Assembly: GCA_963798795.1 (NCBI GenBank)
Contig: CAWCUZ010000002.1
Location: 682,001 to 746,000, forward strand
Length of the DNA: 64,000 nt
Reading direction: 5' to 3'
DNA from: CAWCUZ01 sp963798795
Lineage (GTDB): Bacteria; Acidobacteriota; Vicinamibacteria; Vicinamibacterales; SCN-69-37
Shown piece by piece: positions 23,696 through 34,747 of the stretch. The translations under genes were made by a program, and so were the position numbers. How positions within the stretch are numbered: position 1 is the first letter of the stretch; every line of letters starts with the position of its first letter. The notes under the pieces are model-generated. The model saw only the letters and a list, made by a program, of their open reading frames with translations, was not told the origin of the DNA and did not search any database.

Positions 23696-26310
23696 CGCGC
23701 CGCGGACGCAAAGCGCTCGACGGCCTGGCGGACGACCTGCGCGATCACATCGAACGTCAGGCGGAGGAGAACCGCGCGCGTGGCATGACACCGGAAGACG
23801 CGCGACGCCATGCACGCCTCGCGCTCGGCAATCCTGCCCTCATCGAGGAAGACACGCGCGCCGTGTGGGTCTGGCGCTGGCTGGAAGATCTGCGTCGTGA
23901 CCTCCGATATGCGCTGCGGACGTTCCGCCGGAGCCCCGGTTTCGCCGCGACGGCTGTCGTCTCCCTGGCCGTCGGGATTGCCGCCGCGACAGGGGTGTTT
24001 AGCATCGTCAATGCGGCCCTACCGAATCCCTTCCCATTCGCCGACATCAATCGGATCGTCAGGCTTGACATGGACGACAAAGGCAAGCCGCGTGGTCTGT
24101 CTGTCACGGCGCGACAGCTCGTCGCCCTTCAACACAGCGAAGTCTTCGACGGCGCCTTCGCCATGGACAATTGGGAGATGACGCTGACCGGCCAGGGCTT
24201 CCCGGAAACGGTCGGCATCCAGTATTTTTCAGCAAACGCTTTGAACGTACTCGGGGTTCCGCCCCTCCTCGGACGGGTCTTTAACGAGGCGGACGGGCCG
24301 GCGGGCGAGCAGGCCCAACGGGTCGTCGTGCTCACCTATCGGTTCTGGCAGTCACACTTCGGCGGGCGGCCTGAGGCAGTAGGGCAGACCCTCTCGTTGA
24401 GCCGCGAATCCTACACCGTGATTGGCGTGCTGCCACGTCAGTACTTTTCCGCAGGTCCGGAGATTCTCGTTCCCCTTGATCTGAGGTTCGATACGAACGT
24501 CGCACGGGGGGTTGTCCAAGCCCGTCTCAAGCGGGGCGTTACTCCACGCATGGCCGAAGAGCGCCTTCAGCCCCTCTTTGACCAATTCGCCAGGGAGGCG
24601 CCGCAACGCTTTCCGAAGGAGGTGCGTCCGCTCGTACGAAGTCTGGTGGAGACACAATGGGCGGCCAGCTTTGTGCCGACCCTGCTCTTGATCTTCGCGG
24701 CGTCTCTGTTGCTGCTCCTGCTCGCCTGCGCGAACGTGTCCATCCTGCTGTTGGCGCGTGGGACCTCGCGGGCGCGTGAGTTCGCCGTGCGGGCCGCCAT
24801 CGGGGCAAGTCGTGGACGGTTGATGAGGCAACTCCTCGTAGAATCGCTGCTCCTGGCATTCAGCGGCGCGGCACTGGGCGTTGCAGCGGGCTGCTGGGGC
24901 CTGCCGCCTATCCTGAGGCTCTTGCCGCCGAATTCGGTTCCGGTCGGGAACCTCATCGCCGTGCCCGTCAATGTACCGCTCTTGCTCTTCAGTGCGGGCC
25001 TGGCGATGGCGTCGGCGCTGATTTCTGGACTATCACCGGCCTTGTCGTTTTCGCGCCCACGCCTGACGGCGGCTGTCCGGACGACCGCCGGCCTCGAAAG
25101 CCGGCGCGCGCATCACCTCCTGCTCGCGGCTCAAATCGCGGTGACGGTGCTGCTCCTCGCGGGCACGGGTGCGGCGGTCCGGGTGCTCATCGGTCTGTAC
25201 GGGACATCGCTTGGCTACGATCCGCACGATGTGATCGTCGCGACGATCAACCTTCCCGACAAGACGTACATGGAATGGGCCGGCCGCGCCACGTTTTACG
25301 AGCGCCTGCGGGATCGCATGGCAGAGGTGCCCCAGGTCGAGTCGGTCGCGCTCGCCACCTACGGCGGGATACCACCGCAGTCGGGCGAACGGTCGGTGGT
25401 CGAAATTCCCGGCCGGAACACGCCCGGAGACGAAGCACCGATCGTCCAACGGATCAGCGCCGACTACTTTGCGACGATGAAGATCCCGCTCATTCGAGGC
25501 CGCGTGTGGTCCGATTCAGAAAGCGGTGGAACGCCCCACGTCGCCGTCGTCAACCACACGATGGCTCGTGCGTGGTGGCCTGACGCATCCGCGATCGGAC
25601 GGCGCGTTCGAATGCCCGATTACGTCACGCCACCCAACCCCTTCAGACTGGCGGCGCCCGGCAGTGACGGCTGGTTCGAAATAGTCGGTGTCGTGGGCGA
25701 CACACCCGATGTCGGTCTCCATGAGCCACCGGCGCCGTCGATCTACGTGCCGTACACGCTCATGCTGAGCGATTCCCTGAATGTGATCCTGCGGACGAGT
25801 CGCGATCCGCTTTCGATGACCCGATCGATTCGGGAGGCGGTGCGTACCGTCGATCCCAATCAACCGGTAAACGGGGTGCGCACAGCGGAACACCAGCTGG
25901 CAAGCGTGGGGTGGGCTCGTGAGCGGTTTGTGACGTTGCTGTTGCTCGGCTTCGCGGTGTTTGCGCTGATGCTCGCGGTCGTCGGGCTCTACAGTGTCGT
26001 GTCGTACTCGGTGTCGTGCCGGTTCAAAGAATTCGGCATCCGTATGGCGCTCGGTGCCGGTCGCGCGCGCATCGTACACGCTGCCGTGCAGCCGGCGGTC
26101 CTGGCCATCGCCGCCGGCCTCTTCGCTGGTCTTGCCTTGAGCGCGGGGCTGAACAAGCTTGTTGCCCAGTGGTCGATCGGCAATCTGAACGATCCGGTCG
26201 TGCTCGTCGCCGTCAGCCTGGTGCTGTCTGTCGTGACGATGATGTCCGCCGCGATTCCAGCGAACCGCGCTGCCTCGATTCAGCCGACGGACGCGCTTCG
26301 GATCGACTGA
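23692..26310 (+). CDS. ADOP-class permease with N-terminal prefix domain
   Basis: An 872-residue permease. Residues 1 to about 65 form the permease prefix found in PadR-linked members (LADDLRDHIERQAEENRARG, then EDARRHARLALGNPA). MacB-core and FtsX units follow: FAATAVVSLAVGIAAATGVF, the LLLLLACANVSILLLARGTS block with FAVRAAIGASRGRLMRQLL, and a second half with LMLAVVGLYSVVSYSVS and FGIRMALGAGRARIV. There is no ATPase domain. Co-expression with PadR is implied by the 4-nt overlap. Confidence 0.9.
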   Translation: MTRRGRKALDGLADDLRDHIERQAEENRARGMTPEDARRHARLALGNPALIEEDTRAVWVWRWLEDLRRDLRYALRTFRRSPGFAATAVVSLAVGIAAATGVFSIVNAALPNPFPFADINRIVRLDMDDKGKPRGLSVTARQLVALQHSEVFDGAFAMDNWEMTLTGQGFPETVGIQYFSANALNVLGVPPLLGRVFNEADGPAGEQAQRVVVLTYRFWQSHFGGRPEAVGQTLSLSRESYTVIGVLPRQYFSAGPEILVPLDLRFDTNVARGVVQARLKRGVTPRMAEERLQPLFDQFAREAPQRFPKEVRPLVRSLVETQWAASFVPTLLLIFAASLLLLLLACANVSILLLARGTSRAREFAVRAAIGASRGRLMRQLLVESLLLAFSGAALGVAAGCWGLPPILRLLPPNSVPVGNLIAVPVNVPLLLFSAGLAMASALISGLSPALSFSRPRLTAAVRTTAGLESRRAHHLLLAAQIAVTVLLLAGTGAAVRVLIGLYGTSLGYDPHDVIVATINLPDKTYMEWAGRATFYERLRDRMAEVPQVESVALATYGGIPPQSGERSVVEIPGRNTPGDEAPIVQRISADYFATMKIPLIRGRVWSDSESGGTPHVAVVNHTMARAWWPDASAIGRRVRMPDYVTPPNPFRLAAPGSDGWFEIVGVVGDTPDVGLHEPPAPSIYVPYTLMLSDSLNVILRTSRDPLSMTRSIREAVRTVDPNQPVNGVRTAEHQLASVGWARERFVTLLLLGFAVFALMLAVVGLYSVVSYSVSCRFKEFGIRMALGAGRARIVHAAVQPAVLAIAAGLFAGLALSAGLNKLVAQWSIGNLNDPVVLVAVSLVLSVVTMMSAAIPANRAASIQPTDALRID

Positions 26311-26442
26311 GCGAAGACCCGCCGCATCGAACGAGCAGCGCGCCGGAAAGCCTCGGCTAATCTGCGTCGTGTCAGAGAGGGGGCGACGCCGTCTCTGGGG
26401 ACCGGAGTCTGAGAACGGCCGTTCTGTCGCCTGGCGGCTGCC

Positions 26443-26625
26443 GTGCCTAGCGCGACGGCGCGCACATTTCAGCGGGTCGCGGCGGCACTCGGCTTCGTGA
26501 GGCGGCGCCACACCGGCAGCCACGAGCGGTGGACGCATAGCGACGGCCGGAGTGTCACCATCCCTCTGCACGGCGGCGCGACATTCACTCCAACTCGACG
26601 CCAAGACCGTCGGCGATCCGATTGA
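26443..26625 (+). CDS. HicA-like mRNA interferase, small and probably degenerate
   Basis: A 60-residue frame starting with GTG and resembling the HicA/YcfA double-stranded-RNA-binding toxin fold: FQRVAAALGFVRRRHTGSHE (with the catalytic-type His in GSH), WTHSDGRSVTIPLH and a Gly-rich end. The C-terminal third loses family character and its 3' end overlaps the convergent AhpD-like gene by 41 bp. No HicB antitoxin follows. The upstream sequence holds a 14-bp palindrome, AGAACGGCCGTTCT (about 26412-26425). A decaying toxin gene is the most likely reading. Confidence 0.4.
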   Translation: MPSATARTFQRVAAALGFVRRRHTGSHERWTHSDGRSVTIPLHGGATFTPTRRQDRRRSD

Positions 26626-27145
26626 CGAAGTTGAAGTACGCCACGACCGCGCACAGGTCGTGGATGGCGCGGTCGTCGAAGCCGTGCGCGCGGAGCGCGC
26701 GCACGTCATCGGCCGTCATCGCGCCGGGCGTCCGCGTGAGCTTGTCAGCGTACTCAAGCAGCGCGCGGTCCTCCGGCGTCAGCGACGCCGTCCGATAGTC
26801 TGCCGCGAGCGCCCTGGTGAGCCGCTCGATTTCCTGCTCTCCTTCTTCCTCGTTCTCAGGTTTCTCAGTCGCAGGCCGACCGGCCTGCCGCAGAAGAGCC
26901 GCGAGGCCTCTTCCGTGATGGACCACTCAATAGTGGCAGCCGTTCCGGGCGGAGACGACCACGGCCGCCATCTCGCGCTGGACGCGCGAGAGCGGCCCGG
27001 GCCGGCGCATGAGTTCCAGGTACAGCTCGTAGTGCTGACGCATCACGGCCGGGTGAATCGCGTGAACCTGAATGATGTGGTCCGGATCCGGCACGCGGTC
27101 TGCCGGCGCCAGTTCACTCTCGGGGACGTACCGAATGAATGCCAT
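26585..27145 (-). CDS. AhpD-like peroxidase-related protein read as a selenoprotein (in-frame TGA = Sec73)
   Basis: Two adjacent frames in the same phase (27145-26927 and 26926-26585) join through one TGA at 26929-26927 into a 186-residue protein of the AhpD/carboxymuconolactone decarboxylase-like, peroxidase-related class. Before the TGA: REMAAVVVSARNGCHY; after it: VVHHGRGLAALL. The joined motif is C70-H-Y-U73-V-V-H-H, exactly where relatives have the redox CxxC with a histidine 3-4 residues on. The C-terminal part (LTPEDRALLEYADKLTRTPG, CAVVAYFNFVNRIADGLGVE) is intact family sequence. A SECIS-like hairpin follows the TGA. A nonsense mutation is the alternative, but it would have to fall on the catalytic Cys codon. 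Confidence 0.8.
26891..26915 (-). promoter_or_regulatory. Bacterial SECIS-like hairpin
   Basis: Eleven nt after the TGA, CGGAAGAG pairs with CTCTTCTG (8 bp, one G-U) around the loop GCCTCGCGG. The loop begins with G, 19 nt after the TGA, which fits the known bacterial SECIS pattern (small apical loop, G in the first two positions, 16-37 nt from UGA). Confidence 0.65.
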
Positions 27146-27331
27146 GGGCCTACTCTACGACGCCGGGTTCCGGACCGCGCACGCGTGGTAGGTTCCGCCT
27201 CGGAGGCAACGTCCATGCGATGGGTTCCCTGCCCCCGTGCCGCCGTCCTTCCGCTCGTCGTCGCGCGGGCCGGCGTCGTCGCCACCGGGCAGTCGGCCTC
27301 CGCCCCGCAGGCGGGTGATTTAGACGAGATC

Positions 27332-28249
27332 TCAGCCCCGCCCGCGCCCGCCGCGCGCCGGAGTGCCGCGAAAGCACCCGACCGTGTACGGATACTCGCG
27401 CGTGAGCACGTAGTGATAGAGGCGCGCGCGACGGCCGTCCCAGTCCACGTCGCTCACGCGCCCATGGCACGCGTCGAGATCGGCGTTGGTCAGCTCCCGA
27501 CCCGTGGCGTCGTACAGGCTGTAGATGCCGAAGCCGTCGAGCGCGTAGCCGACGAGCGTCTCGTTGCCGGTCTCGCCCGGAAGGCACGGGCTCGGCCCGT
27601 GGTAGTGATACTCGCCGCGCATCTGCGGATGGCCGTTGCACAGATCCTGGACTTCATGGGCCACCGCGTCGCGGCCGGCGTCGTCGAGCGCGTTGAAGAT
27701 CGCCACGCCGTTGAGCGCCACGCCGATCAGGCCCATCGGCACGCAGGAAGGCGATGCCGCCACCACCGGATCGCGAGGCAGCGTCAGGCGAACGTCCTGC
27801 GCCAGGATGCGATTGGGATTGCGGTCGATCTGAAAGGCCGGGTCGTCGCGTGCGATCGGGAACTGCCCGGTGGGCGCGTCCACGGGCAGGCCGTTGCCGG
27901 TCACCAGCCGCGACACGACGCGACCCGTGCCGTTCGTCGCGATCGCGAATTGCGCATCGGGCCATATCACGCGGCCGCGCACCGTGGTCTTTTCGGTCAG
28001 GTCCCAGGTCTCGCCGTGAATCCACGGGCCGGCGTGCCGGGCGCCGCCCTGACGGAACTGCCGCAGGCACGACATCACCGAGCCGGCTGCCGGCGTGGCG
28101 CCGACCCGGCCGTCGCCGAGCGGCAACCGGTGCACGTCGAGCACGTCCGTCCTGCCCACGGCGGCCGCCGGCAGCGAGGCGCGTTGCGCCCCGCCGACGC
28201 TCCCCATCAGCCACACAGCCCCCGCGACAACCGACAAGCAGCGGCGCAT
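27332..28249 (-). CDS. YHYH-domain secreted protein
   Basis: A 305-residue exported protein with a signal peptide (LSVVAGAVWLMGSVGGAQ) and the YHYH domain: GEYHYHGPSPCL and VGYALDGFGIYSLYD, followed by DLDACHGRVSDVDW and LYHYVLTREYPYTVGCFRG. The domain's function is not established; family members are often periplasmic and rich in His and Cys. Its codon use is like its neighbours. No RNA or protein feature was found between it and the AhpD-like gene (27146-27331). Confidence 0.75.
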   Translation of the reverse strand: MRRCLSVVAGAVWLMGSVGGAQRASLPAAAVGRTDVLDVHRLPLGDGRVGATPAAGSVMSCLRQFRQGGARHAGPWIHGETWDLTEKTTVRGRVIWPDAQFAIATNGTGRVVSRLVTGNGLPVDAPTGQFPIARDDPAFQIDRNPNRILAQDVRLTLPRDPVVAASPSCVPMGLIGVALNGVAIFNALDDAGRDAVAHEVQDLCNGHPQMRGEYHYHGPSPCLPGETGNETLVGYALDGFGIYSLYDATGRELTNADLDACHGRVSDVDWDGRRARLYHYVLTREYPYTVGCFRGTPARGGRGRG

Positions 28250-28424
28250 CAGAGAATCATGTCAGAACCCGCTGCGCCGATCGAGCACACCCTTGGAACA
28301 GTGTCTGAAGGCCGTGTCTGAGAACGGCCGTGCAGGCGCGCAGGGCGGCCGGCAAGATCCGTGTCCGCCGCGGGCGCTCATCGAGACGGCTGGCGTGATG
28401 CGCCGCCTGCTGGAGGTACCCGTG

Positions 28425-28544
28425 ATGCGACCTGCGATTCTGCTGGCCGGCGTCGTCGCCGCGGTTTCCGTCAGCCTCGCCGGCTGCGGAGAGCAGGCGC
28501 TCACGACCAGACAGGTGGCCTGGACGAACGGCGACCAGCATTGA
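28425..28544 (+). CDS. Small lipoprotein-like ORF (39 aa)
   Basis: A GGAGGT ribosome site (28412-28417) is 7 nt before this ATG. The product MRPAILLAGVVAAVSVSLAG, then CGEQALTTRQVAWTNGDQH, has a clear lipobox (SLAGC), leaving a 19-residue mature peptide. It may be a real mini-lipoprotein or the 5' stub of a lost larger one. The rest of the 28250-28801 interval holds no other supported gene; GTCTGAGAACGGCCGT (about 28316) recurs near 26407, and GAACAATTGTTC (28543-28554) is a 12-bp palindrome. Confidence 0.4.
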   Translation: MRPAILLAGVVAAVSVSLAGCGEQALTTRQVAWTNGDQH

Positions 28545-28801
28545 ACAATTGTTCCGAAGCGCCAGCCGACAGACCATCGCGCGCGTCGATCGTCGCGACC
28601 ATCACGGCAATCTTCAGCGCGACATCGGACGCATGAAATCGCGCGGGACGGATGCGGAGGGCTTGCGAACGCGGTGGACTGCGGCAGCGGAGCCCGCGCG
28701 ACGCCGTTGGGCAGATCGCCGGATCGCATTCGATTCCCGCGTCGTCCTGCCGGTCGCGGGCGATCCCTCCGGCCCCAGCCCGTATAATCAGGCATCCCCT
28801 G

Positions 28802-31402
<2,601 letters not shown>

Positions 31403-31796
31403 CAGTCTGACGTATTCGCGCTTCCTGGCTCCACGGGTGGCGCAACGACAAAGTCGATGCCGGCCCGGGACGCCGCTGCGCGCCCGCGCCTCACGACGCG
31501 TGCGCATCGACGCCGCGGTCCGCGCCGCCACGGACGTCCACTTCTGGCTGGGAACACCCCCCGCGACGTGTGCAGGACATCTTGACGCCGGGCGGGGGCG
31601 CCCGCCGTCAACTGTTGCGGTGCCGGGGTGCGATAGGGCCGGGATCTGGCCCCTGCTCTGCTCGCAACACGTCAATGAGATCGGCGTGAGTCGCGCTCTG
31701 GGCCCTCGAATGACCTGCATGGCGGAGCGGGCAGGCCGGACCCGCGCCGACGCCACCAGAGGAATCGTCCGGGCTGATACAGTAGGCGCCGCATCC
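31403..31796. other. Intergenic interval between two kinase genes
   Basis: No supported gene. A 12-bp hairpin with one mismatch (31582-31611, TTGACG...CGTCAA ends) lacks a T-tract. Near the right end, TG at 31775-31776 with TACAGT at 31778-31783 forms an extended -10 about 13 nt before the next kinase start. Confidence 0.5.
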
Positions 31797-34499
31797 ATGG
31801 CGCTCACACCCGGGACCCGTTTTGGATCGTACGAAGTCACTGGCGCCCTCGGTGTCGGGGGCATGGGTGAGGTGTATCGGGCGCGCGATACCAAGCTCAA
31901 CCGCGACGTCGCCTTGAAGGTCCTGCCCGACGCCTTCGCACAGGATCCCGAACGCCTCGCGCGCTTCGAGCGCGAGGCGCAGGTCCTCGCCTCCCTCAAT
32001 CACCCGCACATCGCGGCGATCTACGGCATGGAAAAGACATCGGGAGTCTGTTTCGGGAGCGGCGCGCCGGAACAGACTCCCGATGTCTTGTCGTCCGCCC
32101 TCGTGATGGAACTCGTGGAGGGCGACGACCTGTCGGTGCGCATCGCCGGCGGTCCCCTCCCGCTCCGCGAGGCGGTCGCCATCGCCCAGCAGATTGCCGA
32201 GGCGCTGGACGCGGCGCACGAGCAAGGCATCATCCACCGCGACCTGAAGCCGGCCAACGTGAAGGTACGCGACGACGGCACGGTGAAGGTGCTGGACTTC
32301 GGACTGGCCAAGGCGCTGGCGCCGGCGGCGGCCTCGGGCAGCGACGCGATGAACTCGCCGACGCTCACGGCGAGGGCGACCGAGATGGGCCTGATTCTCG
32401 GCACGGCCTCCTACATGGCGCCCGAACAGGCCAAGGGCAAGGCCGCCGATCGGCGCGCCGACATCTGGGCGTTTGGCGTCGTGCTGTTCGAGATGCTGAC
32501 CGGCCGCCAGGTCTTCACGGGCGAGACGGCCTCCGAGGTCATGGCGTCGGTCATGAAGGAGGAGGCCGGCTGGAGCCAGCTGCCGGCGAACCTGCCGGCC
32601 TCGATCCAGCGATTGCTCCGGCGCTGCCTCGAAAAGGATCCCAGAAAGCGGCTCAGTTCGATGGGCGATGCGAGGCTCGAGTTGAGCGAGTCCGACGCCG
32701 CTCCGGTGGCGCCGGCCCCAGCCTCCGCGGCCCGGGGATCGCTTGGGCGGCTGGCCGGCGCCATCGCCGTGGGCGCGGCGGTGACCGCGGCCGTGTTTCT
32801 GTTCGTCGTGCCGGCGCTCCGGCCGGCGCCTGATCGTCCGCCCACGCGCGTGTCGGTGCTCGGCCCGCCGGGCGTCACGCTGTCGTTCGACGCGGCCGAA
32901 TCGGCGATCTCCCCGGAGGGCCGGTCGATCGTCTTCACCGCGGTCGATGCGAACGGCTCGACCAAACTGTGGTTGCGCGCGCTCGACGCCCTCGACGCGC
33001 ACCCGCTCGCGGGAACCGAGAACGGCTTTCTGCCCTTCTGGTCGCCTGACAGCCGTCAGATCGCGTTCTTCAGCAATGGCAAGCTCCGGAAGATGCCGGC
33101 CGGCGGCGGCACGGTCGAAGTGTTGTGCGACGCCAAGGACGGCCGGGGCGGCTCGTGGGGCACCCAGAACGTGATCGTGTTCTCGCCATCGAGCGCCGGA
33201 CCACTCGAGAGCGTGTCGGCCAACGGCGGCGAGCCGAACGCGGCGACGTCGATCGACGCGACGCAGGGCGAAACCGGCCACCGGTTCCCGTCGTTCCTGC
33301 CCGACGGCCGGCACTTCCTGTTCGCGGCGCTGCCCTCGAAGAACGGGAAGTTCGACCTGTACGTCGGCTCGCTCGACGCGCCCGAGCGGCAGGCCCTGTC
33401 GCCAGCGGCCAGCGCCGCGGTGTACGCGGAGCCGGGGTATCTGCTCTACGCCCGTCAGAACGCGCTGGTCGCCCAGCGGTTCGACGCAGGCACGCGGCAG
33501 GCGTCGGGCGACCCGGTGGCGATCAGTGATGCTCCGAGTTCGACCGGCTCGCTCTACTATTCAGGCCGGCCGGTGAGCGTCTCGACCACGGGCACTCTCG
33601 CATACCTGGGCGACCGGCTGCCCGACACGAAGCTGACCTGGTTCGATCGGTCCGGCCGCGAGACGGGCACGCTGGCCGTGCCCGACGGCCGGTATCAGGA
33701 AATCTCGTTTGCGCCGGACGGTCGGCGCGCAGCGGTCACGCGTTACGAGTCCCAGATCAAGTCTGACGTCTGGATCGCCGACGTGGAGCGCGGCGGCGCG
33801 ACCCGTTTCACGTCGGCGCCCGGCTTGAATCAGGAAGTCGTCTGGTCGCCCGACGGGAGCCGGATTCTCTTTGCCGGCGACCGCAACGGACCACGCGACT
33901 TCTTCCTCAAGCCGGCGAGCGGCGCGACGCCCGAGGAATCCTCCTACGCTTCCGCGGCGATGTTCAAGGACCCGCGAAGCTGGTCGCCAGATGGCAAGGT
34001 CCTCGTCTTCGAACAGCTCGATCCCCAGACGAATCGCGACCTGTGGCTGCTGCCGATGGACGGCGACCGCACCCCGAAGTTGTACCTGCGTACGCCATTC
34101 ATCGAGGCGAGCGGGACGATCTCGCCCGACGGACGGTGGATGGCGTACCTGTCGGACGAGTCCGGCCGGTCGGAGGTCTACGTCGACGCGTTCCCGACGC
34201 CACGCAACAAGTACCGGGTATCCGATCAGGGCGCCTTCGCCGCCTTCTGGCGGAAGGACGGGCAGGAACTGGCGATCCTCAGTGCCGACCTGCGGGCGCT
34301 CCTGGTCGCGGACGTCCAGGCCGGCGTCGACTTCCACGCCAGCGCGCCAGGCCCGATCGTGGCGCTGCCCCAGGGAACGGTCTTTGCGCAGCCGACGCCG
34401 GATTTCCAGCGCGTGCTCGCCGCGGTCCCCGTCTCGGAGAACAGCGCGTCGACCCTGACGGTCGTCCTCGACTGGATCGGCGCGCTCAGGAAGAAGTAG
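31797..34499 (+). CDS. Serine/threonine protein kinase with propeller and in-frame palindrome insertion
   Basis: A 900-residue kinase homologous to its upstream neighbour. It has LGVGGMGEVYRARD, K41, IIHRDLKPANVKV, VKVLDFGLAKALAP, SYMAPEQAKG, a membrane helix (AGAIAVGAAVTAAVFLFVV) and a PD40-type propeller (AISPEGRSIVFTAV, ISPDGRWMAYLSDESG, VVWSPDGSRILFAGD). Between YGME and ALVMELVEG it has 21 residues where the neighbouring kinases have about 6; residues 80-98 are encoded by a 56-bp palindrome. This is just before the hinge of the kinase N-lobe, so folding is probably tolerated. The ATG at 31797 follows an extended -10 by 13 nt, with no ribosome site. Confidence 0.9.
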   Translation: MALTPGTRFGSYEVTGALGVGGMGEVYRARDTKLNRDVALKVLPDAFAQDPERLARFEREAQVLASLNHPHIAAIYGMEKTSGVCFGSGAPEQTPDVLSSALVMELVEGDDLSVRIAGGPLPLREAVAIAQQIAEALDAAHEQGIIHRDLKPANVKVRDDGTVKVLDFGLAKALAPAAASGSDAMNSPTLTARATEMGLILGTASYMAPEQAKGKAADRRADIWAFGVVLFEMLTGRQVFTGETASEVMASVMKEEAGWSQLPANLPASIQRLLRRCLEKDPRKRLSSMGDARLELSESDAAPVAPAPASAARGSLGRLAGAIAVGAAVTAAVFLFVVPALRPAPDRPPTRVSVLGPPGVTLSFDAAESAISPEGRSIVFTAVDANGSTKLWLRALDALDAHPLAGTENGFLPFWSPDSRQIAFFSNGKLRKMPAGGGTVEVLCDAKDGRGGSWGTQNVIVFSPSSAGPLESVSANGGEPNAATSIDATQGETGHRFPSFLPDGRHFLFAALPSKNGKFDLYVGSLDAPERQALSPAASAAVYAEPGYLLYARQNALVAQRFDAGTRQASGDPVAISDAPSSTGSLYYSGRPVSVSTTGTLAYLGDRLPDTKLTWFDRSGRETGTLAVPDGRYQEISFAPDGRRAAVTRYESQIKSDVWIADVERGGATRFTSAPGLNQEVVWSPDGSRILFAGDRNGPRDFFLKPASGATPEESSYASAAMFKDPRSWSPDGKVLVFEQLDPQTNRDLWLLPMDGDRTPKLYLRTPFIEASGTISPDGRWMAYLSDESGRSEVYVDAFPTPRNKYRVSDQGAFAAFWRKDGQELAILSADLRALLVADVQAGVDFHASAPGPIVALPQGTVFAQPTPDFQRVLAAVPVSENSASTLTVVLDWIGALRKK
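32034..32089. repeat. 56-bp palindromic element inside a kinase domain
   Basis: The arms AAGACATCGGGAGTCTGTT (32034-32052) and the exact complement (32071-32089) flank an 18-nt loop containing GGCGCGCC. The frame stays open across it. It resembles in-frame palindromic elements known in some bacteria; it is not the same sequence family as the waaA/lpxK palindrome. Confidence 0.9.
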
Positions 34500-34747
34500 C
34501 CCTCGGCCGCACCCGGCGCGAGCGCCGCGCCCGTCACCGCCCGCCCAGGCGCCGCCGCATGGTCGCCACGTCCGGCGGCACCGCCGGCGGTGCGATCCTG
34601 GTGAAGCGGCGCTCACGCCTTGACCGTCAGATAGCTCAGAAACGCCCGCACGAACTCGCGCTTCAATCCGACGTCATCGGGGGCAGCAGCTTCTTGACCG
34701 GACCGGGGTCCGTCGGTCAGCCCGGTTCGGCGTGATCGGCGAGCGCG

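Noticed and set aside
27186..27641. Alternative minus-strand frame over the YHYH gene
   Set aside because: Arg-rich and out of phase with the YHYH domain motifs.
31582..31611. Terminator between the two kinase genes
   Set aside because: A 12-bp hairpin with a mismatch and no following T-run; left as an unassigned hairpin.
34530..34680. Minus-strand stretch ending KREFVRAFLSYLTVKA, like a protein C-terminus
   Set aside because: No extended homology or intact frame upstream; the 34500-34747 interval is left without a gene.
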